Positions 8,230 through 15,716 of a stretch of 64,000 nucleotides of DNA are shown one piece after another. How positions within the stretch are numbered: position 1 is the stretch's first letter; each line of letters begins with the position of its first letter. The DNA lies in assembly GCA_004124535.1 (NCBI GenBank), contig SCKQ01000001.1:1-64000 (forward strand), in the 5' to 3' direction. A program made the translations under genes and the position numbers. This DNA is from Fidelibacterota bacterium. GTDB lineage: Bacteria; Marinisomatota; Marinisomatia; Marinisomatales; TCS55. The notes beneath the pieces are model-generated. The model was not told the origin of the DNA. It ran no database searches and worked only from the letters and a program-made list of their open reading frames with translations.

Positions 8230-9107
8230 TCTGACTTTTTATCAAAAAATGTAGTCTCATACAAAACAACACTTTCTAACGAACCACCTGCCATATTATA
8301 CATTAATTCATATGGCGTTAGACATTCATCCGGATATAATACACAAAGATCATCTAAATATGTCAATTCAAGATCTGAGCTTGAGACTCTATATTCATAC
8401 GTTTTTGAATAATTAGTATAATGAAAAGTGATCTCATCACTAGATGCATCCCACGTACCTGAATATTCCAGTGTTTCAGAATCAAGTGTATTAATTGTTT
8501 GTTCAAAAGATTTATCATTATTTATCAAAAGAGTGATCTCATATGACCCAAAAACCCAATCGATATTGCCAATTTCAAATTGGCTGCCAGCATTTACAGT
8601 TTCCTGAGCAACTGCCAAAGTACCACTGATCATAACGCTGTCATTCACCGTCTCATGGTATAATGCGCCGGCCGAAATGGTTAATTCAGGCCCATTGACT
8701 GTAAATTCAAGTTCCCCTTCGTAAACATCTGCAGCATCATTATTAGATTTGGTCAACTGGCTGTACGATCCAAAATCGCCGTAATCATAAATATTTAAAA
8801 GATAATTCGTCTCTTCTGAAGGGACGCCAAATACTCTCTTTGCAATAGCAATCTGTAATACACCATTTGCTTGATATAAGTACATGTAATTCAAAGAGGC
8901 TTCTTCTGCCCCACTTAGTTCAATTGAACCTGATCCAACTTCATATGGATTTGTGACTGTTTGTGATGAATTGGAAGCAATATTATAAGAATAATTTATT
9001 TTGGTTCCTTCCCAATTGCTGATTAAGTCTTTGGAATAAGAATCACCATCATCTTTCTCACAGCTGAATATGAATAGTATTATAATCAGTAAAATCGTCT
9101 TTTTCAT
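8226..9107 (-). CDS. lipoprotein of unknown function, lipocalin-like C-terminal half
   Basis: A 293-residue protein with a lipoprotein signal: MKKTILLIIILFIFSC, the lipobox Cys at 16, followed by an acidic linker (EKDDGD). The mature part is rich in Ser, Thr, Tyr and beta-prone stretches. The C-terminal half contains a GTWDASSDEITFHY-type segment that resembles lipocalin-like lipoprotein domains in FCB bacteria; this is only a resemblance. It follows the acyl-CoA ligase gene by 15 bases on the same strand and is probably the last gene of the liv/ligase transcript. Whether it works with the transporter is unknown. Its stop overlaps that of the convergent SDR gene. Confidence 0.65.
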   Translation of the reverse strand: MKKTILLIIILFIFSCEKDDGDSYSKDLISNWEGTKINYSYNIASNSSQTVTNPYEVGSGSIELSGAEEASLNYMYLYQANGVLQIAIAKRVFGVPSEETNYLLNIYDYGDFGSYSQLTKSNNDAADVYEGELEFTVNGPELTISAGALYHETVNDSVMISGTLAVAQETVNAGSQFEIGNIDWVFGSYEITLLINNDKSFEQTINTLDSETLEYSGTWDASSDEITFHYTNYSKTYEYRVSSSDLELTYLDDLCVLYPDECLTPYELMYNMAGGSLESVVLYETTFFDKKSD

Positions 9108-9122
9108 TGGTTCAGTTTAAGC

Positions 9123-10928
9123 CTAATAAAAATTTTCCAAAATATCTTTATAGCGCTCAGTTACCACTTTCCTACGGACCTTCATGGTGGGTGTTAATTC
9201 ATCCTTGTCCTGGTCAAAATCTTCTTCCAATACAAAGAATTTCTTTATGGTTTCATATGAAGCCAGTTTTTCATTTTTAAAATGTACTTCCTGGCGATAG
9301 AGTTCCAACACTTCTTCTTTCTTTGAAAGATCAGCCTGATCCTTGTACAATAATTTTCTATCACGGGCAAATTTGGTGATCTCATCTTCGTCCATGGTGA
9401 TAAGTGCCGTAAGATATGGTTTTGCATCACCATATACCATGGCCTGGCTTACGTAAGGGCTGGTCTTAAGCAGATTCTCTATATTTTGTGGGGCGACATT
9501 CTTACCGCCGGCTGTAATGATTAAATCCTTTTTTCGATCTGTAATAAATAAATAACCATCTTCATCTATATAACCTACATCTCCTGTATGTAGCCAGTAA
9601 CTACCATTGCCATCCGCCTCCAGAAGTTCATTAGTTGCTTTTTCGTTTTTATAATACTTTTTTATGTTTTGCGGTGCACGGACAAATATTTCGCCATCTT
9701 CTGCTATTCGTATTTCAGTATCAGGTAACGCCTGACCCACTGAACCAATTTTAACAAAGCCAGGTCTATTACATGAAATAACGCCAGTTGTTTCGGTCAT
9801 TCCGTAGCCCTCATAAATCGAAATATCCATCCACTTGAAATAATGAATGATTTCCGGAGAAATAGGCGCTGCACCTGAAATCATAAAGCGCACTCGACCA
9901 CCAAAAATATCCCTGATCTTATTGTAAATGAAAAACCTGGCAATGGCTGATTCTAATTTTAATAAAAAGGTAATCGATTTTTCCTTCGATAATAACTTGG
10001 CTCGTTTTTTCCCGGTTTCTACGGACCAGTTATAAACTGTTTTTTGTATCCATGTCGCATCCCCAATCCCAATAGCAATCCGGGCATAATATTTTTCAAA
10101 GACTCGTGGGGTTCCAAAAATAATTGTCGGGCCAACCTGGCGCACATTGTCCGGCATATCTGCAATACTTTCAGCAAAGGCAGTTGCATTTCCATAAACG
10201 AGTTTTATAAAATGACCCAGCAAGCGCTCAGCAATATGAGCCAGGGGTAAATAAGCAACTGAAAGATCTTCACGCCTGATATCGAGCATATCAGGTAAAT
10301 GTTTGATCGTAGTGATAACATTGAAATTGTCAATCACACCAGCTTTAGGATGGCCAGTTGTTCCAGATGTATATATAAAGCTGACGACTTCTTCAGGCTT
10401 ACTGGCTTCAATCCTTTTTTCAAAAGAACCATCATCATTTCCAGATTCAATAAATAGAGAAAATGGTATCACATTAGGCAGGTCTATTGGATAATAAGGT
10501 TCAAACACAATCACTTTCTCAATTTTTGGTAATCTATCCCAAATTTCTAAAATTTTATCAAGTTGCTCTTGATCTTCAACAAACATAAGTCTTGCATCGC
10601 TGTGTTCTGCTATATAATGAACTTGTTCTTCCGTATTGGAATGATAAACTGGTGCCGTGACACAGCCAATACACATAATAGCCATATCACACAGCACCCA
10701 CTCCAACCGCGTTTGTGAAAGAATAGAAATCTTATCACTTGGTTTCATTCCGGAAGCCTGGAGAGCCAAACCGATCTTTTTGGATATTGCTCCATACTCA
10801 CCCCAGGTTTGAGATTTCCAAACACCTTGTACCTTGCTCCAATTGGCTATTTCGTCTTTTTGATGGGTTACATGATGCCAAAATGCTTTCGGCACAGTAT
10901 TACAAATATTAAAATCAGGTTTACTCAT
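9123..10928 (-). CDS. fadD: AMP-forming acyl-CoA ligase (long-chain fatty acid-CoA ligase family)
   Basis: A 601-residue ANL-superfamily enzyme that activates a carboxylic acid to acyl-AMP and then acyl-CoA. The P-loop YTSGTTGHPKAG is at 186-197. YGMTETTG, HTGDVGYIDEDGYLFITDRKKD and the TAGGKNVAPQNIE element of long-chain acyl-CoA synthetases follow. The catalytic-lysine region near the C-terminus reads LTPTMKVRRK. It overlaps livF by four bases (ATGA), so it is translated as part of the liv operon. That link suggests the imported substrate, or a product of it, is a carboxylic acid activated with CoA on entry. Specificity (long-chain, branched or aromatic) cannot be read from the sequence, so the symbol is by family only. 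Confidence 0.82.
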   Translation of the reverse strand: MSKPDFNICNTVPKAFWHHVTHQKDEIANWSKVQGVWKSQTWGEYGAISKKIGLALQASGMKPSDKISILSQTRLEWVLCDMAIMCIGCVTAPVYHSNTEEQVHYIAEHSDARLMFVEDQEQLDKILEIWDRLPKIEKVIVFEPYYPIDLPNVIPFSLFIESGNDDGSFEKRIEASKPEEVVSFIYTSGTTGHPKAGVIDNFNVITTIKHLPDMLDIRREDLSVAYLPLAHIAERLLGHFIKLVYGNATAFAESIADMPDNVRQVGPTIIFGTPRVFEKYYARIAIGIGDATWIQKTVYNWSVETGKKRAKLLSKEKSITFLLKLESAIARFFIYNKIRDIFGGRVRFMISGAAPISPEIIHYFKWMDISIYEGYGMTETTGVISCNRPGFVKIGSVGQALPDTEIRIAEDGEIFVRAPQNIKKYYKNEKATNELLEADGNGSYWLHTGDVGYIDEDGYLFITDRKKDLIITAGGKNVAPQNIENLLKTSPYVSQAMVYGDAKPYLTALITMDEDEITKFARDRKLLYKDQADLSKKEEVLELYRQEVHFKNEKLASYETIKKFFVLEEDFDQDKDELTPTMKVRRKVVTERYKDILENFY

Positions 10929-11674
10929 GATCTCCAGAGACTTGCCCTGCGGACGTATTTACCTTCTCCCAAATACATTTCCCGAACTTTTTCTTCTTCG
11001 TATAATTCATCATAAGTACCGCTTAAGAAAATTTTACCTGATGTAAGCACATAGCCATAATCAGCGATCTTCAAGGCATGGTTCACGTTTTGCTCAACCA
11101 ATAGAATTGTTACTCCCGACTGATGGAGATCTTTAATGATGGAGAAAATCTCCTGTACCAATTTTGGCGAAAGGCCAAGTGACGGTTCATCTAAAAGTAA
11201 TAGTTTTGGATCCAGCATCAAGGCACGGGCAATGGCCAGCATCTGCTGTTCACCGCCGCTTAATGTTCCGGCCTGTTGGCTGGCACGTTTGGATAATATG
11301 GGAAAATAATTCGTAACTTTTTCATACCGTTCTACAAACAGTTCTTTATCCTTAATGAGAAATCCACCCATCAATAAATTTTCATAAACAGTCAATTCAG
11401 GGAAAATGCGGCGGTTTTCAGGCACGAGGGAAATACCCAATTCTATGATCTCTTCAGGATCTTTATGATCTATCTGCACATCATTGAAATGGATCGTGCC
11501 GTATTCCGGTTCAGTGATACCGCATATCGTTTTCAATATGGTCGTTTTTCCGGCACCATTGGCACCAAGAATGCAAACAAGCTGTCCTTCTTCAACACCA
11601 AGAGAAACACCATGCAGCGCCTTGATCTTACCGTAAAAGGTCTCTACTCCAACTATCTTAAGCATGGGCTTCAT
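10925..11674 (-). CDS. livF: branched-chain amino acid-type ABC transporter ATP-binding protein LivF
   Basis: A 249-residue ABC ATPase. The Walker A GANGAGKTT lies near residue 36-44. The signature LSGGEQQM (with the extra Glu-Gln typical of LivF) is near 138, and Walker B LLLLDEPSLGLSP near 157-168. The PENRRIFPELTVYENLLMGG segment is characteristic of LivF. It pairs with LivG to power the LivH/LivM permease at the inner membrane. The start overlaps the end of livG by 17 bases and its stop overlaps the acyl-CoA ligase start. Family assignment is secure; the transported molecule may not be an amino acid because the operon carries an acyl-CoA ligase. Confidence 0.9.
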   Translation of the reverse strand: MKPMLKIVGVETFYGKIKALHGVSLGVEEGQLVCILGANGAGKTTILKTICGITEPEYGTIHFNDVQIDHKDPEEIIELGISLVPENRRIFPELTVYENLLMGGFLIKDKELFVERYEKVTNYFPILSKRASQQAGTLSGGEQQMLAIARALMLDPKLLLLDEPSLGLSPKLVQEIFSIIKDLHQSGVTILLVEQNVNHALKIADYGYVLTSGKIFLSGTYDELYEEEKVREMYLGEGKYVRRASLWRS

Positions 11675-12419
11675 CTCCCAAAAACACTTTAATAACTTCA
11701 GGATGATTTTTTACTTCCTCCGGTATTCCCATGGCCAATATTTTACCCGAGTCCAAGACACAGATACGGTCTGAAATGCTCATAACCAGATTCATGTCAT
11801 GTTCTACAACCAAAACTGTAATACCCAAAACATCTCTAATTTCAGAAATGATCTTTGCTATTTCCAGTGTTTCCTGATCATTCATTCCTGCTGCAGGTTC
11901 ATCCATCAGAATCAATTTTGGTTTACAGATTAAAGCACGTGCAATTTCCACCAGTTTCTGGATGCCATAGGGTTGACCAGTCAAATATTTCTTTTCAAAG
12001 TTGGCGATTCCTAGAAAATCCATAACTTCTAAAGCCAACGTTTCTTCACGCTCCCGCTCTTTTTGCGAGATCCAGCGATTGAATGTATCCCACACAGTTA
12101 ACCTGTGGTGAGCGCCCAAAAGAACATTATCCAGCAATGTCATATAAGGTACATTCTGAAGATTTTGAAAGGTTCGTGAAATACCGTGTTTTACGATTTC
12201 ATGGGGTTTGCTATTTATCAGATCGATACCATTATATTTAATATTACCTTTTTGAGGCTCACAAAAGCCATTGATACAATTAAACAACGTAGATTTACCA
12301 GAACCGTTAGGTCCTATCAATGAAAAAATTTCTCCTTTATTCACCTTAAAGGATACATCATCCAGAGCACGGACCCCGGAAAAATGCATTTTTAGGTTCT
12401 GTATCGATAATTTGCCCAT
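11658..12419 (-). CDS. livG: branched-chain amino acid-type ABC transporter ATP-binding protein LivG
   Basis: A 253-residue ABC ATPase when started at ATG 12419 (MGKLSIQNLKMHFSG). The frame is open further up to 12449, but those extra ten residues are encoded by a perfect hairpin and do not resemble LivG. Walker A GPNGSGKST is near residue 35-43. The LivG-type helical insert RLTVWDTFNRW is present, with LTGQPYGIQKLVEIARAL as signature region, LILMDEPAAGMN as Walker B and VVEHDMNLVMSISDRI as switch region. It is preceded by a hairpin that contains the best Shine-Dalgarno-like stretch, so its translation may be modulated. It overlaps livF by 17 bases. Confidence 0.9.
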   Translation of the reverse strand: MGKLSIQNLKMHFSGVRALDDVSFKVNKGEIFSLIGPNGSGKSTLFNCINGFCEPQKGNIKYNGIDLINSKPHEIVKHGISRTFQNLQNVPYMTLLDNVLLGAHHRLTVWDTFNRWISQKEREREETLALEVMDFLGIANFEKKYLTGQPYGIQKLVEIARALICKPKLILMDEPAAGMNDQETLEIAKIISEIRDVLGITVLVVEHDMNLVMSISDRICVLDSGKILAMGIPEEVKNHPEVIKVFLGDEAHA

Positions 12420-12424
12420 ATAGC

Positions 12425-12450
12425 AATGAGGCCCCTCGCGGGGCCTCATT
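12425..12450. other. perfect inverted repeat between livK and livG
   Basis: An 11-bp perfect stem (left arm 12425-12435, right arm 12440-12450) with a four-base loop TCGC, very GC-rich at its core. On the transcribed minus strand it lies 8 bases after the livK stop and 5 bases before the livG ATG. The T-run follows the hairpin only on the plus strand, so for the operon transcript it lacks the U-tract of an intrinsic terminator. A GAGGGG stretch inside the right side of the RNA hairpin is the only Shine-Dalgarno-like sequence before livG (12 bases from ATG). Likely roles are 3' protection of the livK segment and/or damping of livG expression (inference). Confidence 0.7.
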
Positions 12451-12458
12451 TTTAATTT

Positions 12459-13634
12459 TTAATTACGCCAATCAGTAATAGCGACCTGTTTACCATCTTG
12501 CAGTTGCAGTAAGATTACACTCTCAACTCCAGCATGGTCATTGCGATTGTAGGTCATAGGAGGAAATACTCCACTATCCCAGTTATTTAATGTTTCGAGA
12601 CCTTTCATCATACGTTCCCGTGTGGGAAATTGCCCTGCTTTACGCAATCCTTCAACGAGCACATGTGCGGTTGCAAACCCGTAGTAATGATAAAGTCCGC
12701 GCATCTTTTCCGGTACATTATTCTTTTCACACAGTTCTCGATACAGTCTTGGACCAGATTCATCTGCATCGGGGTGATATGCCCAATAGACAGCAGTAAA
12801 TCCTTCGCCCGCTTCTCCCGCAAGTAATCCAACTCGTGCATCAACCGTAGGCCCAAGTCCATAAAATTGTGTACTATAACCGATAGCTTGAGCTGTTTTC
12901 ATGATAGTCACAGGCTCACGAACAATGCCTCCAATGATCACATCCGTACAGCCGCCTTTCATAAAATTCATGGTTTGTCCAACGAAATCGGTGGCACCAC
13001 GCTGGAAAGATTCTTTTTGTACTGAAATTCCATGTTTCGCTTCTGCTTCTGCACAACCTTCTAAAGCATTTGCACCATAATCATCATCCTGATAAGCAAA
13101 CCCTATTTTAGCTTCTGGATTATTTTCCAATATATAATCGATTAGTACCCTAGTTTGAAGATCGTAACCTGCATCCGTATGGAAAATATATCTAGCTGCC
13201 TGTCTGGACATATCAGACATTGAGCTGGAATTGGTTGCGGGAGCAATCAAAGGTACTCCGCTCTCCTCTAAAATGGGTCGAAGAGCCTCAGCTGGAGATG
13301 TGCCAATTACGTTGTAAAGACAAAAAACCTGATCTTTTTCAATGAGTTTCTTGGCTGCAACAACCGCTTTCTGGGGATTATAGCCATGATCCTCTATAAG
13401 CATTTTTATTTGCCGACCATGAACACCACCCTGAGCATTGATATAATCTAGATACATGTTCGTTCCGGCAGGAATCAAAAAACCCAACTCCTTAATTGGA
13501 CCACTCAAATCTTGAATATTACCAATCAAAATCTCGGTATCTGTTACACCAGGTGTCTGGTTTTTTCCCCATTGTGCATTTAATAAACTTACTCCTAGCA
13601 CAATAATTAGTATGATATGATTATTTTTTTTCAT
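12459..13634 (-). CDS. livK: branched-chain amino acid-type ABC transporter substrate-binding protein LivK
   Basis: A 391-residue periplasmic binding protein. The start is ATG 13634, giving MKKNNHIILIIVLGVSLLNA as signal peptide. The open frame extends up to 13712 inside livM, but a strong ribosome site just before 13634 decides the start. The mature protein has the type-1 periplasmic binding fold typical of LivK: TDTEILIGNIQDLSGP, AQGGVHGRQIKMLIEDHGYNP, ATNSSSMS in the ligand pocket region, and YHPDADESGPRLY. It lies between the permease genes and the ATPase genes, with a 14-base gap after livM. The family binds branched-chain amino acids, amides, aromatic acids or other small molecules; the ligand here is unknown. 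Confidence 0.88.
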   Translation of the reverse strand: MKKNNHIILIIVLGVSLLNAQWGKNQTPGVTDTEILIGNIQDLSGPIKELGFLIPAGTNMYLDYINAQGGVHGRQIKMLIEDHGYNPQKAVVAAKKLIEKDQVFCLYNVIGTSPAEALRPILEESGVPLIAPATNSSSMSDMSRQAARYIFHTDAGYDLQTRVLIDYILENNPEAKIGFAYQDDDYGANALEGCAEAEAKHGISVQKESFQRGATDFVGQTMNFMKGGCTDVIIGGIVREPVTIMKTAQAIGYSTQFYGLGPTVDARVGLLAGEAGEGFTAVYWAYHPDADESGPRLYRELCEKNNVPEKMRGLYHYYGFATAHVLVEGLRKAGQFPTRERMMKGLETLNNWDSGVFPPMTYNRNDHAGVESVILLQLQDGKQVAITDWRN

Positions 13635-13645
13635 CATACCTCCTT
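13635..13645 (-). promoter_or_regulatory. ribosome binding site deciding the livK start
   Basis: On the minus strand the sequence CCAAGGAGGT immediately precedes ATGATG. AGGAGG is a near-perfect Shine-Dalgarno and sits four to five bases before the second ATG (13634), but only one base before the first. This selects 13634 over 13637 and over the long upstream frame that begins inside livM. Confidence 0.75.
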
Positions 13646-13648
13646 GGT

Positions 13649-14680
13649 TTAGGTGAACCGCTTGCGCGGATTGAATGGAAACAATTTCCAGTAAATTCTC
13701 ATTTTGAGCCACATACCATAGAGACCTAGTGGTTGGAATATAATAAATATCAGCATTATCAAACCGAAAATGAAAGGTTGAAAATCACCGGCCTCAATAT
13801 GCATGTATTGCGACAGTCCATCTTTAAATAATGGTATGAACATATTTTCCATTAATACAATGAAAAGCGTGCCCAGCACAGCGCCATAGATCGAACTCAT
13901 TCCACCCACAAGCACCATAACAATAAAATATATTGAAAGTAAAATATCGAAATGATCCGTAGAAATGAAATGGTTCGTATGAGCAAATAATACTCCAGCG
14001 AAACCGGCAAATAATCCGGATATAAAAAATGATAACATTTTGTATTTTGCCAGATTAATACCTGATGCTTGTGCCGCTTGTTCTGAATCGCGAATGGCCA
14101 TAAATGCACGGCCGAGTTTGGATTTTACTATTCTTCTGGCAATAATGATAGCCAGAATAACAAACGTATAAATCATAAAATAATTATCCCAATCATTTTT
14201 TATGGTTATGCCAAATAATGATGCTTTAGACACTTGCAATCCGCCTGAACCTCCTGTCCATTCGCGAAGTGCTATAATGAGACGTTTAACAATAAACCCA
14301 AATCCCATTGTAGTCAGCCCCAGGTACATACCTTCAATGCGCAATGCGGGAAAACCAATCACAAAACCAAACAATCCCACAATAATGGGCGTAATAATTA
14401 ACGAAAGCTCAAAAGGCAATCCTGCCTGGTCGACTAATATTGCAGATGTATAAGCACCAATGGCTAAAAATGCAGCATGGCCCAAAGACATCAAGCCTGT
14501 AAAACCGCTCAATAGGTCCAAACCCACAGTGAGGATGATATAAATGCCAGCCATGTTCAAGATATACAGGTAATATTTATAACTAAAGGTGGCGCTCTTA
14601 AGCAGAAATGGAAAAAGATAGACTGCAATAATTAAAATGGGAATCCACTTCAGGTTTTCATCTACATAACGGCCTTTCAT
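13649..14680 (-). CDS. livM: branched-chain amino acid-type ABC transporter permease LivM
   Basis: A 343-residue polytopic inner-membrane protein. The start ATG 14680 shares one base with the livH stop (TGATG); a TTG one codon upstream is the alternative. The LivM signature GLDLLSGFTGLMSLGHAAFL appears near residues 53-72 and the EAA-like region SKLGRAFMAIRDSEQAAQASGIN near 190-212, followed by GVLFAHTNHFIS and VLVGGMSSIYGAVLGTLFIV. With LivH it forms the membrane channel of the transporter. It carries a C-terminal helix followed by a short basic tail. Confidence 0.88.
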   Translation of the reverse strand: MKGRYVDENLKWIPILIIAVYLFPFLLKSATFSYKYYLYILNMAGIYIILTVGLDLLSGFTGLMSLGHAAFLAIGAYTSAILVDQAGLPFELSLIITPIIVGLFGFVIGFPALRIEGMYLGLTTMGFGFIVKRLIIALREWTGGSGGLQVSKASLFGITIKNDWDNYFMIYTFVILAIIIARRIVKSKLGRAFMAIRDSEQAAQASGINLAKYKMLSFFISGLFAGFAGVLFAHTNHFISTDHFDILLSIYFIVMVLVGGMSSIYGAVLGTLFIVLMENMFIPLFKDGLSQYMHIEAGDFQPFIFGLIMLIFIIFQPLGLYGMWLKMRIYWKLFPFNPRKRFT

Positions 14681-15609
14681 CAAACCCTCTTCACCTTTGC
14701 TATGCCAAATAAACCGTCAGGTCGTATCATCAGTACCGCAATTAAAACAATCCAAACGATAATATCATTAATCTCCTTTATCCATGCGAAATGGAATGAA
14801 AGTGTACCCATGCTTACTGTTTCTATAATTCCCAGGATAATACCGCCTACAACCGCTCCGGGTATAGAGCCGAAACCACCCAGGATTGCAGCCGGAAACG
14901 CTTTTAATCCCAGGAAGCTCATGGTTGTATCCAGCAGCGCCATGCGCGGCGCCAACAAAACACCACTGATTACACCGACAATTGCTGCAAATACCCACAC
15001 CATGCGATATACCTGTTTTACCGGAATACCCATGAGCTGGGCTGCTTCAGAATCGGCCGAAGTGGCCTTCATAGCAATGCCCCAGCGGGTCTTATTGAAA
15101 AAGAAAAAGAACAATCCCATAAGTATGATGGCACAAATAATTATGGCTAGATCCAATACAGATATAACAATCCCTCCTGCTTTTATCGTGCTGTCACCAA
15201 AGGGAGAAACAGGAACCAGGCTTATAGGGCCAGCGATCATAGCTGTGAGGGAACGAAGAATAATGGCCAAACTGATGGTTGCCATGATGATTGAAAACAC
15301 CGGTGCATCTTTTAATGGACGGTTGATGATATAATCCAAAATAATGCCAAATAAAACTGCGAAAAGAATTGAACTTAAAAGTGCTGCCAGAAATACCCAG
15401 CCATTCAATCCACCAGCCATTCCGGTAAATTGAGTTACAAAAAAGAAATTTACGTACGCCCCGACCATCATGATTTCACCCTGGGCAAAATTCACTACTT
15501 CAGTGGCTTTATAAATAAGTGTAAAACCTAACGCGATAAGAGCATAAATGCAGCCCAGAGCAATGCCGCTGATGGATTCCTGGAGAAGTCCCGACAGGAG
15601 GTCAGACAT
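14680..15609 (-). CDS. livH: branched-chain amino acid-type ABC transporter permease LivH
   Basis: A 309-residue inner-membrane permease, probably the first gene of the liv/ligase operon. The LivH hallmarks are IALGCIYALIALGFTLIYK near residues 16-34, ATEVVNFAQGEIMMVGAYV next, and the cytoplasmic loop RWGIAMKATSADSEAAQLMG near 190-210. FPAAILGGFGSIPGAVVGG follows near 240. The next gene, livM, starts at its stop codon. The 107 bases upstream of its start contain a weak terminator of the preceding secreted-protein gene and presumably the operon promoter, which I could not define. Confidence 0.88.
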   Translation of the reverse strand: MSDLLSGLLQESISGIALGCIYALIALGFTLIYKATEVVNFAQGEIMMVGAYVNFFFVTQFTGMAGGLNGWVFLAALLSSILFAVLFGIILDYIINRPLKDAPVFSIIMATISLAIILRSLTAMIAGPISLVPVSPFGDSTIKAGGIVISVLDLAIIICAIILMGLFFFFFNKTRWGIAMKATSADSEAAQLMGIPVKQVYRMVWVFAAIVGVISGVLLAPRMALLDTTMSFLGLKAFPAAILGGFGSIPGAVVGGIILGIIETVSMGTLSFHFAWIKEINDIIVWIVLIAVLMIRPDGLFGIAKVKRV

Positions 15610-15670
15610 AGATAAATTGTATCATGAATTGAATAGAATTTAATGAGAAGAACTCTCCATATAAAAGAAA

Positions 15671-15686
15671 AGGCAAACCAATGCCT
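15671..15686 (-). terminator. possible weak intrinsic terminator after the 722-residue secreted-protein gene
   Basis: On the minus strand, AGGCA and TGCCT form a five-base stem around a six-base loop, followed by TTTTCTTTT. The stem is short, so efficiency would be low. It lies about 30 bases after the stop at 15717 and before the livH start. Confidence 0.35.
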
Positions 15687-15716
15687 ACTTTTTTATGCTC
15701 CATCTTTTAAATTGAT

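Noticed and set aside
12425..12450. Intrinsic terminator after livK
   Set aside because: The T-run follows the stem only on the plus strand, where no gene needs terminating. The operon continues on the minus strand without a U-run.
13638..13712. Upstream extension of livK into livM
   Set aside because: It would hide the signal peptide. A strong ribosome site lies before ATG 13634.
14702..15334. 210-residue plus-strand open frame opposite livH
   Set aside because: It is the antisense shadow of the livH membrane helices. Its product has no recognisable domain, and livH itself is certain.
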